From: Solirubrobacteraceae bacterium
GTDB taxonomy: Bacteria; Actinomycetota; Thermoleophilia; Solirubrobacterales; Solirubrobacteraceae
Assembly (NCBI GenBank): GCA_016463765.1
Contig: JAEMQS010000028.1
Location: 1-53,777, forward strand
DNA: 53,777 nucleotides
Direction of reading: 5' to 3'
Position numbers and translations under genes: made by a program. Under the pieces are notes generated by a model that had not been told where the DNA came from, ran no database searches, and saw nothing but the letters and a program-made list of their open reading frames with translations. The stretch's first letter is position 1; each line of letters opens with the position of its first letter. This document shows positions 31,592-39,158 of the stretch, piece after piece.

Positions 31592-32335
31592 GTGTCGATG
31601 TCGCCCTTGTGGTTAACGCTCGCTGCCCTCGCCGTGGTGGGAGCCGTCGTGGCCTGGCTTGTCGACTCCGACGACACCCCCGCGGCCGGGGTGGACATCG
31701 TCGCCGAGGCGCGTGCAGCGCTGGCTCCCAGCGACGGGATCGCCCACACCGTCGTCCGCAGCACCCTCACCTCACCCGGGAGCAGCGGGCCGCCGCTGAC
31801 CAGTCGCGTCGAGCAGTGGGCGACGTCAGGCCCGATTCGTTACCGGATCCGCATTCCCGACCAGAGCGGCCCCAGGGGCAACTTCAGCGCCGGCGAGCAG
31901 GAGATCGCCTACGCCAACGGTGTGCAGCGGACGTATGAGCCTGAGCCGAACACCCTCACCGTCACCACCGGGCTCGAAGACGAGGAGGCCTCCAGCGGCG
32001 CGGAGCCGCTAATGAGCGCCGTCCGGTCGCTCCTGGACGCGGGCAAGCTCAAGGACGCCGGGCAAGCCCGCGTCGGCGGACGAACCGTCCACCGGCTCGT
32101 CGGCTCTGAGATGGAGCGCGACGCCCCGTTGGCACGTCGGGCCGTGCTCTACGTCGACGCGGACACCGCCGAACCCATCGGCGGCGCACTGACCATCAAG
32201 GCGCCGCCTTCCCCTCCGGTGACGATGCGATTTGCCATCGACTACGAGCGACTGCCATCTACCGTGACGACGCGGCGCCTGCTGACCATCACCACGAACG
32301 CGAGGACGCGAGTCATCAGGCGATCGGCCGGGTGA
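31592..32335 (+). CDS. Hypothetical exported or membrane-anchored protein
   Basis: 247 residues from a GTG at 31592 (ATG at 31598 possible). One N-terminal transmembrane or signal-anchor segment (PLWLTLAALAVVGAVVAWLV) precedes an extracytoplasmic domain of about 215 residues with alternating beta segments (SRVEQWATSGPIRYRIRIPD, YANGVQRTYEPEPNTLTVTT). The pattern is reminiscent of LolA/MucB-type lipoprotein-binding half-barrels, but I would not assert it. A rare TTA leucine codon lies at codon 8. Confidence 0.7.
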   Translation: MSMSPLWLTLAALAVVGAVVAWLVDSDDTPAAGVDIVAEARAALAPSDGIAHTVVRSTLTSPGSSGPPLTSRVEQWATSGPIRYRIRIPDQSGPRGNFSAGEQEIAYANGVQRTYEPEPNTLTVTTGLEDEEASSGAEPLMSAVRSLLDAGKLKDAGQARVGGRTVHRLVGSEMERDAPLARRAVLYVDADTAEPIGGALTIKAPPSPPVTMRFAIDYERLPSTVTTRRLLTITTNARTRVIRRSAG

Positions 32336-32357
32336 ACGAGCCTTGGCCGGCCGAACG

Positions 32358-33158
32358 TCAGTGCGAGGGGAGTGCGGCCAGCGACAGGTCGTTCGGGGGC
32401 TCGCCCTGCCCGCCGGCCGTGACCTCGCGCGGCGCAAGGTCGGCGGCTGCACCCCAGCAGGCATCGGCCGTCGCGACGACGAACGTCATCGGCGTTCCGT
32501 CAACCGACCACGTCCGCTCGACGACCCGTGCACCGTCGGCAACTGTGAGCAGCTCGCGACGCCAGGCCTGGATCGCGAGGTCCTCTGCGACCAATGATCG
32601 CCCCTGCGAGGCGAACCGGTTGCGGTCGCCCAGTTCCCTGAAGAGCTCACGCTGGGCGTGCGCGACGAGCTCTCCTCGCACAAGCGGCGCTCGAGGGTCA
32701 CGCCCGCTGGAGGCGAGTCGAAGGTGTGTCGAGACGCGCACTCCCGCGTCGGCGAGTGACACGCTGCAGATGGTCGTGTTCTCGTAGCTGTAGCTGGCCA
32801 CGCGTGGAGTGGCGCTCGGGGAGATCACCGCGAAGCCCGCCCGCTGGACAAGCTCGGCCAGGGTCGGCCGAGCGTCACCGAACGGGGACTCCCAGTCGTC
32901 CTCATCGTCGCGCCGCCCGGGACGCAGCCGCCCCGCCTCCACCCAGCCGTCGGCCGCGCCACATGAGGCGCAGGCGATCGCCCGCCACCGCGTGCGCGCG
33001 GCCTCGGGCTCGGCGCGCTTCTCGATCACCAGCCACGAACGCTCGCCGCAGCGCGGACATGGTGCGTCGGCATCGGGGACCGGTTCGCGGCGCACCTCGC
33101 CGTCGGCGGGCGTGAGCAACTCCTCGTAGACCGTCTCGGCCCGCTGTATGTCACTCAC
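32358..33158 (-). CDS. Hypothetical protein with zinc ribbon
   Basis: 266 residues from a GTG at 33158 overlapping the stop of the upstream gene (GTGA). A treble-clef or ribbon-like pair CPRCGERS and CASCGAADG (about residues 34-41 and 61-69) should bind zinc. The rest is soluble, acidic in the middle (RRDDEDDWESPFGD) and unlike any family I know. It forms a two-gene unit with the 135-residue protein upstream. It could be a small toxin-antitoxin-like or immunity pair, but nothing in the sequence shows this. Confidence 0.72.
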   Translation of the reverse strand: MSDIQRAETVYEELLTPADGEVRREPVPDADAPCPRCGERSWLVIEKRAEPEAARTRWRAIACASCGAADGWVEAGRLRPGRRDDEDDWESPFGDARPTLAELVQRAGFAVISPSATPRVASYSYENTTICSVSLADAGVRVSTHLRLASSGRDPRAPLVRGELVAHAQRELFRELGDRNRFASQGRSLVAEDLAIQAWRRELLTVADGARVVERTWSVDGTPMTFVVATADACWGAAADLAPREVTAGGQGEPPNDLSLAALPSH

Positions 33159-33562
33159 GTCGGCCTCCTCAACAGGAGCGTCGTTTCGTTCGGCGCCTCG
33201 CCGGAGAACACCGCGAGGCGACCGGGCACGCACGAGATCATCGCTGCATGGTCGCTGTGGAGAACGAGTCGTAGTGCGTCCTCGAGCGCGAGAACCTGGC
33301 CGTCAACCTCGTCGTCCTCGGAGAGCAGCACACACTCCGCCGGCGCGCCGTCGGCGCGTAGCTGCCTCGCGAGCGCGACCGGCGCAGGCGTGGAGACCTC
33401 CATCACGTACCGCTCGTCGAGCCATGCGAAGTGCGCAAGCCGGCCCCGCAGCTTGGCGCGCAACCTCTCGTCGCCCAGCGCCGCGGTGAAACGCGCACGG
33501 TGCTCTCGCGCGATGAACCGCGCGAGACCATCCTCATGCTCCGCGCGCGAGAAGCCCGTCAT
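33155..33562 (-). CDS. Hypothetical protein, first of a two-gene unit
   Basis: 135 residues, MTGFSRAEHEDGLARFIARE. It is soluble, with an N-terminal basic helical part (EHRARFTAALGDERLRAKLR) and a C-terminal alpha/beta part (ECVLLSEDDEVDGQVLALED). No known family. GC-rich third codon positions and the tight GTGA overlap with the zinc-ribbon gene support it as real. Its start lies five bases from the palindrome at 33567, which may carry its promoter or the terminator of another transcript. Confidence 0.68.
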   Translation of the reverse strand: MTGFSRAEHEDGLARFIAREHRARFTAALGDERLRAKLRGRLAHFAWLDERYVMEVSTPAPVALARQLRADGAPAECVLLSEDDEVDGQVLALEDALRLVLHSDHAAMISCVPGRLAVFSGEAPNETTLLLRRPT

Positions 33563-33566
33563 CCAG

Positions 33567-33614
33567 CCGAACGTCCGATAGTGGTCGCCCCAGCGACCAC
33601 TATGTGACGCTCGG
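33567..33614. repeat. Intergenic palindromic repeat, copy B
   Basis: Arms 33567-33588 and 33593-33614 pair at 19 of 22 positions around a CCCA loop. From 33578 rightwards it is nearly identical (one difference in about 38 bases) to the element at 5748-5795. It sits between the two-gene unknown unit and the 3' end of ileS. Confidence 0.85.
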
Positions 33615-33626
33615 CGGGCACGGGGG

Positions 33627-36600
33627 TCAGCCCGCCGCGCGGGTCACCGCGATGTGCAGCTCGCGGCCCTCGATCTTCGCCGTCGCGCCATTGGACGTGC
33701 CGTCGTACGCGACGCTCGTCGCCAGCGTCTCGCCCGTCACGTACCCCTCGTGGTCGCGGATCGCCGCGAGCAGCTCTTCGTCGCCGCCGAGCACCAGCGC
33801 GATCCGGTCCTCGACCTCCAGCCCCGCGTCCTTGCGCGCGTTCTGGATCGCGCGCACGGCATCGCGCGCCAGGCCCTCGCGGCGCAGCTCGTCGTCGAGC
33901 GCCAGGTCCAGCGCCACCGCGTGGGAGCCCTCGCGTTCCAGCTGGTAGCCCTCCAGCGGCTGCATCGCCAGCGAGAGGTCGGCCTCGCCCAGGTTGTGGT
34001 CGCGTCCCTCGATCGAGATGCCGATCGTCTCGTCCGCGCGCAGCGCGCTCGCCACCGACACCGGATCGAGCGCCGCCACCGCGGCGGCGACCTGCGGCAT
34101 CGCCTTGCCGAACTTCGGCCCGAGCGCCCGATAGTTGGGCTTGACTTCATAGGAGCCGAGCTCGTCGGCCTCCTCGACGAAGCGCAGTTCCTTGACGTTG
34201 AGCTCGTCGCGCACGACGTCGGCCAGACGCTCGATCGCCAAGCGCTCGCGGCCTGCGGCGACCACGACGGCCTCGCGCAGCGGCTGGCGGATCTTGATCT
34301 TCGCGGCGCCGCGGGCGGACAGCCCCAGGCGCACCGTCTCTCGCGCGATCGACATCGCGAACTCGAGGTCCTCGTCGCGGGCCGCCGCGTCGGCGACCGG
34401 GAAATCGGTCAGGTGCACCGACGGCTCGGACCCGTCGAGGTTCTCGTAGATCGCGTCGGCGATGAACGGGGTGAACGGCGCGAGCAGCTTCGACACGTCG
34501 AGCAGCACGTCGCGCAGCGTCGCCAGTGCCGCCGGGTCGCCGTCCCAGAACCGGCGCCGCGAGCGGCGGACGTACCAGTTGGAGAGATCGTCGACGAACG
34601 CGGCAATCGCGCGGCCGGCGAACGTCGCGTCGTAGGCCTCCAGGCGGTCGCCGACCTCAGCGGTCGTCGCCGCCAGGCGCGAGCGGATCCAGCGGTCGAG
34701 CTCCGTCTCCTCGCCGCCACCCTCGCCATTCCACCCCGACGCATTCGCGTACAGCGCGAAGAACCCGTACGTGTTCCACAGCTGGCGCAGGAAGAGCCGC
34801 ACGCCCTCCCCGATCGCCTCCATGGAGAACCGGTAGCCGTCCCACGGCTGCTTGCTCGTGAAGAAGTACCAGCGCAGCGCGTCCGCACCGAACCGGTCGA
34901 TGGGCTCGGAGGGGACAACGATGTTCCCCTTCGACTTGCTCATCTTCTGGCCGTCCTCGTCGAGGATCAGGCCGAGGCAGACGACGTTGTCGTACGGCGC
35001 CTCGTCGCGCAGCAGCACGCTGACGGCCAGCAGCGAGTAGAACCAGCCGCGCGTCTGGTCCAGCGCCTCGCAGACGAAGTCGGCGTGCGCGTGGCGCTCG
35101 TACTCCGCCGCGTTCGTGTGCGGCGCGCCCCACTGCGCGAACGGCATCGCGCCCGAGTCGAACCACACGTCGATGACCTCGGGGACGCGCGTCGCCGTCT
35201 TGCCGGTGGTGGGCGACGGGAAGGTGACGTCGTCGACGTACGGGCGGTGCGGATCGTCGAGCTTGACGCCGGACAACGACTCCAGCTCGGCGAGGGAGCC
35301 GACCACCGTGATCGACCCCTCCTCACAGCGCCACACCGGCAGCGGGGTGCCCCAGTACCGCTCGCGCGACAACGCCCAGTCGACGTTATTCGACAGCCAG
35401 TCCCCGAAGCGCCCGTGCTTGATGTGCGGCGGGTGCCAGCCGACCTGCTCGTTGGCGTCGAGCAGGTTCTGGCGCAGCTGCGAGGTCTTGATGTACCAGG
35501 ACGGCTTGGCGTAGTACAGGAGCGCGGTGCCGCACCGCCAGCAGTGCGGGTACGAGTGCTCGTAGTCCTCGGCGCGCAGCAGCTTGCCGCGACGGCGGAG
35601 GTCGTCGATGAGGTCGTCGTTGGCGTCGCGGACCGCGACGCCCTCGTACTTGCCGATTCGCTCGTCGTACGTGCCATCGAGCTTCACCGGGTTGACGACC
35701 GTCAGGCCGTACTGCAGACCCAGCTGGTAGTCGTCCTCGCCGAACGCGATCGCGGTGTGGACGACGCCCGTGCCGTCCTCGGCGGTGACGAAGTCGGCGA
35801 GCAGGATGGTGTGGCCGCGCTCGCCGTACTCCTTGCCGGAGAGGAACGGGAACGGCGGCTCGTAGCGCACGCCGTCGAGCGCGGCGCCGGGGAAGCGGTC
35901 GATGATCTGCGCGTCCTCGCCCAGGACCTTCTCGACGAGCGCCTCCGCCAGGATCACGGGCGCCTCCAGCGCGCCCGTCTTCGCGCGGACATAGACGAGC
36001 TCCGGGTGCACTGCCGCGGCGGCGTTCGACACGAGCGTCCACGGCGTCGTCGTCCACGCCAGCAGCTCGTCGCCACGCTGCGCCGGCCCGCCGTCCTCGA
36101 TGACCGGGAACCGGACGTAGACCGACGGGTCGATGACGTCCTTGTAGCCCTGCGCGACCTCGTGCGACGAGAGCGCCGTCCCGCAGCGCGGGCAGTACGG
36201 AACCACACGATGGCCCTCGTAGAGCAGGTCCTTCTCGTGGATGGTCTTCAGCGCCGCCCAGACCGACTCGACGTAGGACGCGTCCATCGTCCGGTACGCC
36301 TCGTCGAGGTCGACCCAGAACCCGATGCGCTCCGTGAGCTTGTCCCAGTCCTCGAGGAACTCGGAGACGGACGCCCGGCACTTCGCGTTGAACTCCGCGA
36401 TGCCGTACTCCTCGATCTCCGCCTTGTTCGTGATCCCGAGCTGCTGCTCGACGGCGATCTCGACCGGCAGGCCGTGGCAGTCCCAGCCGCCCTTGCGCGT
36501 GACGTGCTTGCCGCGCATCGTCTGGAAGCGGGGGAAGATGTCCTTGAAGACGCGGCTCAGGACGTGGTGCGTGCCGGGCCGCCCGTTGGCCGTCGGCGGG

Positions 36601-36740
36601 CCCTCCCAGAAGACGAACTCGGGCGCGCCCTCGCGGCGGCGCATCGACTCCTGGAAGACGTCGCGCTCCTTCCACCGAGCGAGGACGTCGTGCTCGAGGT
36701 CGGGGAAGGACTGGTTGGGGTCGACGGGCTGGAACGGCAC
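33627..36740 (-). CDS. ileS: Isoleucyl-tRNA synthetase
   Basis: 1037 residues from a GTG at 36740 (MPFQPVDPNQSFPDLEHDVL). Class I motifs: the HIGH variant in NGRPGTHHVLSRVFKD and KMSKS in DEDGQKMSKSKGNI. The editing domain carries WTTTPWTLVSNAAAAVHPEL. Length, sequence and the C-terminal extension place it with the eukaryote-like type 2 IleRS common in Actinobacteria and often naturally mupirocin-tolerant. The annotated-looking longer start at 36812 is rejected because a TAGAAT -10 element lies eight bases before the GTG at 36740. No T-box leader is possible in the short gap. Confidence 0.96.
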   Translation of the reverse strand: MPFQPVDPNQSFPDLEHDVLARWKERDVFQESMRRREGAPEFVFWEGPPTANGRPGTHHVLSRVFKDIFPRFQTMRGKHVTRKGGWDCHGLPVEIAVEQQLGITNKAEIEEYGIAEFNAKCRASVSEFLEDWDKLTERIGFWVDLDEAYRTMDASYVESVWAALKTIHEKDLLYEGHRVVPYCPRCGTALSSHEVAQGYKDVIDPSVYVRFPVIEDGGPAQRGDELLAWTTTPWTLVSNAAAAVHPELVYVRAKTGALEAPVILAEALVEKVLGEDAQIIDRFPGAALDGVRYEPPFPFLSGKEYGERGHTILLADFVTAEDGTGVVHTAIAFGEDDYQLGLQYGLTVVNPVKLDGTYDERIGKYEGVAVRDANDDLIDDLRRRGKLLRAEDYEHSYPHCWRCGTALLYYAKPSWYIKTSQLRQNLLDANEQVGWHPPHIKHGRFGDWLSNNVDWALSRERYWGTPLPVWRCEEGSITVVGSLAELESLSGVKLDDPHRPYVDDVTFPSPTTGKTATRVPEVIDVWFDSGAMPFAQWGAPHTNAAEYERHAHADFVCEALDQTRGWFYSLLAVSVLLRDEAPYDNVVCLGLILDEDGQKMSKSKGNIVVPSEPIDRFGADALRWYFFTSKQPWDGYRFSMEAIGEGVRLFLRQLWNTYGFFALYANASGWNGEGGGEETELDRWIRSRLAATTAEVGDRLEAYDATFAGRAIAAFVDDLSNWYVRRSRRRFWDGDPAALATLRDVLLDVSKLLAPFTPFIADAIYENLDGSEPSVHLTDFPVADAAARDEDLEFAMSIARETVRLGLSARGAAKIKIRQPLREAVVVAAGRERLAIERLADVVRDELNVKELRFVEEADELGSYEVKPNYRALGPKFGKAMPQVAAAVAALDPVSVASALRADETIGISIEGRDHNLGEADLSLAMQPLEGYQLEREGSHAVALDLALDDELRREGLARDAVRAIQNARKDAGLEVEDRIALVLGGDEELLAAIRDHEGYVTGETLATSVAYDGTSNGATAKIEGRELHIAVTRAAG

Positions 36741-36748
36741 GGGAGGGG

Positions 36749-36754
36749 ATTCTA
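36749..36754 (-). promoter_or_regulatory. -10 element of ileS
   Basis: TAGAAT on the minus strand, eight bases before the GTG start at 36740; this is one of the closest matches to TATAAT in the window and implies a leaderless ileS mRNA. Confidence 0.6.
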
Positions 36755-36799
36755 GGTCTGATGCCCGACCGGCGGTCAGCGGATGAAGGGTCACGGCAA

Positions 36800-36828
36800 T
36801 TGGTGATCCCATTGAACCCTGATAGCGT
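36800..36828 (+). promoter_or_regulatory. Housekeeping promoter of the RTX-repeat gene
   Basis: TTGGTG (36800-36805), a 17-base spacer and TAGCGT (36823-36828), then seven bases (five of them T) to the ATG at 36836. Both hexamers and the spacing fit a sigma-70 type promoter. Confidence 0.62.
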
Positions 36829-36835
36829 TTTTTGA

Positions 36836-38664
36836 ATGATCGGCCCGCGCTACGCCAGGGGGGTGGGGATCGCGGCGGTCATACTCGCTGTCGTCCTGCC
36901 CGGTGCCGCACACGCGGCCGAACCCAGCTTCACCCTCTATACGGGTGCCGGCGCCCCGCAGCCAGCGTCCGCGCCGGATTCAGCCGCACACTTCGAGACC
37001 GACACGGTGCGGGCCTCGGTCTCGGACGACAGGCTGACGATCCACGCCGGGCCGCCCGAATCCCCGCGGACGGTGACAATCCAGCCGCCGTGGGGCAGCA
37101 CGTTGGCCGCCAGCACCTTTCGAACGCGCGACAACCCGCACCCACCTGAGGGAACCGGAGGCCTGGGAGTGTCAGGCCCATCCGGCTGCTGGCCGGGTGG
37201 CCCCGGGTGGGTGGACATCGAGGAGCTCGAAGTCGAGCCCGACAAGACGGTCAGCAAGCTGCGGGTGCTCTTCATCTGCGGCGAGAGCTTCGGCGAGGTG
37301 CGGATCGGCGTCGACTCCCCGACCGCGGCGACCCGGCTGCAGCCTCAGCGGATCCGCTGGCCGATCGTGGAGCGAGAGCGCCGCGGCCTGACGGTGCCGG
37401 TGCTCGTCTCGCAGGACACCGGCAGCGCCGCGGTCGGCGCCGCCACCGTGATCGGACCGCAGGCCGCCGCGTTCCCGATCGTGGAGAACGAGTGCACGGG
37501 CAAGACGCTCACCGCCGGCCAGACTGTGCGATCTGGATCGAGCCTGACCCGACCGCAGTCGGAACCCACACCGCCGAGCTCCGCGTGCCGGTGGGGGCGA
37601 CGACACTGACCACGCGCCTGGAGATCGAGGAAGCGGGACGCACCCGCCTGCTCGTCCGCTCCCGTGACGAGCACACCGTCACGGGCGGCGGCGACTGGTG
37701 GCTCGACCCGTCCGACTCGGTGTTCGACGTGGCCACGTGGTGGAACGGCCACATGCGCTACCGGACCACCCCACTGGACGGCGGCGAGGCGGAGGATGAC
37801 TGGCACTTCGACCTGCGGACCCCCGATCGACGGCCGCTGGTCGAGGGCGGGACGTACCCGCTGTCACAGGCGACGAGGGACATCCGCGTGACGTCCTACG
37901 GGGCCGAGTGCTGGGCCGACGGCACGCTGACCATCCACGAGCTGCGTCCTGGTATCTGGTCGCGGTTCGACGGCCTATCGGCCGGGCTGTCCCTCAGCTG
38001 CCGCGGGGTCCCCGCGATGGATGTCCTCCTCGAGTACCGCGCGACGGGCCCCGAGCCGGCGTTCGCCGCGACCTTCCCGTTCGGCACGGCATGGACGTGG
38101 GGTCCCCTCGAGTTCCCACCGGACGACGAGGAACTCGAACCTCCGCCGGACGACGACGAGCTCGCGCTCCCGCCCGCGACGCCGGTGATCACGAGGCCGC
38201 CGACGGCACCGCCGACCCGCCGGCCGCTGGCATCGCGGCCTGTCAGGCCTCCCGCCGCGGCCTCGGCGCCCGTGGCCGCCCGGCCAGCGACGGCGGTGCG
38301 GTCCTGCCAGCGCGACGCTGGTCGAGCCTTGCGGCTACAGATGGGCACGTCACGCCACGACCGCCTCACCGGAACCACGCCCGGCGATCGCCTCCTCGGC
38401 CGCGCGGGGAACGATCGTCTGCTCGGCAGAGGCGGCGGAGACTGCCTCGACGGCGGCCCCGGCAACGACCGCATCTCCGGGGAGTCCGGGGACGACATGC
38501 TCATCGGCGGCGCGGGTAAGGACACGCTCGATGGCGGGCCCGGCAACGATGTCATCGTCGCCGGGCCGGGACGCGACATCGTCCGCTGCGGCTCCGGCCG
38601 CGACGTCGCCATCGTGGGACGCGAGGATCGCGTGCTCGGCTGCGAGCGTGTCACCCGGCGCTGA
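36836..38664 (+). pseudogene. Secreted RTX-repeat protein interrupted by a frameshift
   Basis: A signal peptide (about 1-26) and 229 codons are read in one frame to 37522; the homologous continuation is in another frame from 37525 (TGT) to the stop at 38664, 379 residues. The join ENECTGKTLTAGQT | CAIWIEPDPTAVG reconstitutes one continuous choice-of-anchor-D-like (ASPM/HYDIN) domain, so one base has been lost at about 37523-37525. Downstream come an acidic-proline linker (PPDDEELEPPPDDDE) and five or six RTX calcium-binding repeats (GGPGNDRISG, GGAGKDTLDG). It is either a recent mutation or a sequencing error. Confidence 0.82.
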
Positions 38665-38693
38665 CGTCGGGTGCACAGGTTGGGGTCGATCGT

Positions 38694-39044
38694 CTAGGTC
38701 CAGCCGCGCTCGCGCAGGTCGGCGAGGAGCTCGCCCGTAGCGTTCAGCGGTACGCGAATCTGCTCGGTGCCGCGTGTCGTCGCCAGGTCGATCGGGCGCG
38801 TAGCGGCCTCGAACCGGTCGTCGAGCGTCGCAAGCTGCGCGTGAAGGGGGTCGTTGGACGGCAGCTGACTCACGCGCTCGCGTAACCCCGCGTGGATGTC
38901 GAGATCGTTCGTGTAGTCGTAGATCGTGAGTTCGTAGCCACGCTCGATCTCCCCGACGACACCCGCCCAGTAGACGATGTCCCGCTCGGCCTTGTGCCGA
39001 TCAGCAGTGCGGTCCTTGTGCCAGGGCAGGCGCATGGTGCGCAT
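38694..39044 (-). CDS. Hypothetical small soluble protein
   Basis: 116 residues (MRTMRLPWHKDRTADRHKAE; a second ATG at 39035). Charged and helical, with no signal peptide and no family I recognise. The segment YELTIYDYTNDLDIHAGLRE is distinctive. The much longer antisense extension of this frame across the PD40 gene is not coding. It lies between two secreted-protein genes and is transcribed in the opposite direction. Confidence 0.6.
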   Translation of the reverse strand: MRTMRLPWHKDRTADRHKAERDIVYWAGVVGEIERGYELTIYDYTNDLDIHAGLRERVSQLPSNDPLHAQLATLDDRFEAATRPIDLATTRGTEQIRVPLNATGELLADLRERGWT

Positions 39045-39158
39045 CGTGACAGCCGCCGCTCCGGATTTCCCTGTGTCACGAAGCCGACACAACGCGCCGT
39101 CATCCCGCGACGCATCACCGGTTGTCCCTCCAACCGCCACCCCCTCTGGAGGCCCACC

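Noticed and set aside
32340-32362. Partial GCCGAACGTC motif at the 3' end of the zinc-ribbon gene
   Set aside because: It matches only the outer edge of the palindrome family, lacks a pairing arm and overlaps the stop codon, so it may be chance.
33654-36755. Open frame of over 1000 codons on the plus strand opposite ileS
   Set aside because: It is antisense to a full-length, motif-complete IleRS. In very GC-rich DNA the complement of a real gene often lacks stop codons; its composition is Arg/Asp/Val low-complexity.
36741-36835. T-box riboswitch for ileS
   Set aside because: The gap is only about 95 bases, is shared with a divergent promoter, and the -10 lies eight bases from the start codon, leaving no leader.
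37515-37530. Programmed -1 frameshift in the RTX protein
   Set aside because: No slippery heptamer, downstream pseudoknot or internal Shine-Dalgarno; a single lost base explains the data.
38390-38640. Tandem DNA repeat in the RTX region
   Set aside because: The periodicity is at the protein level (calcium-binding nonapeptides); DNA copies are too diverged to be a distinct repeat element.
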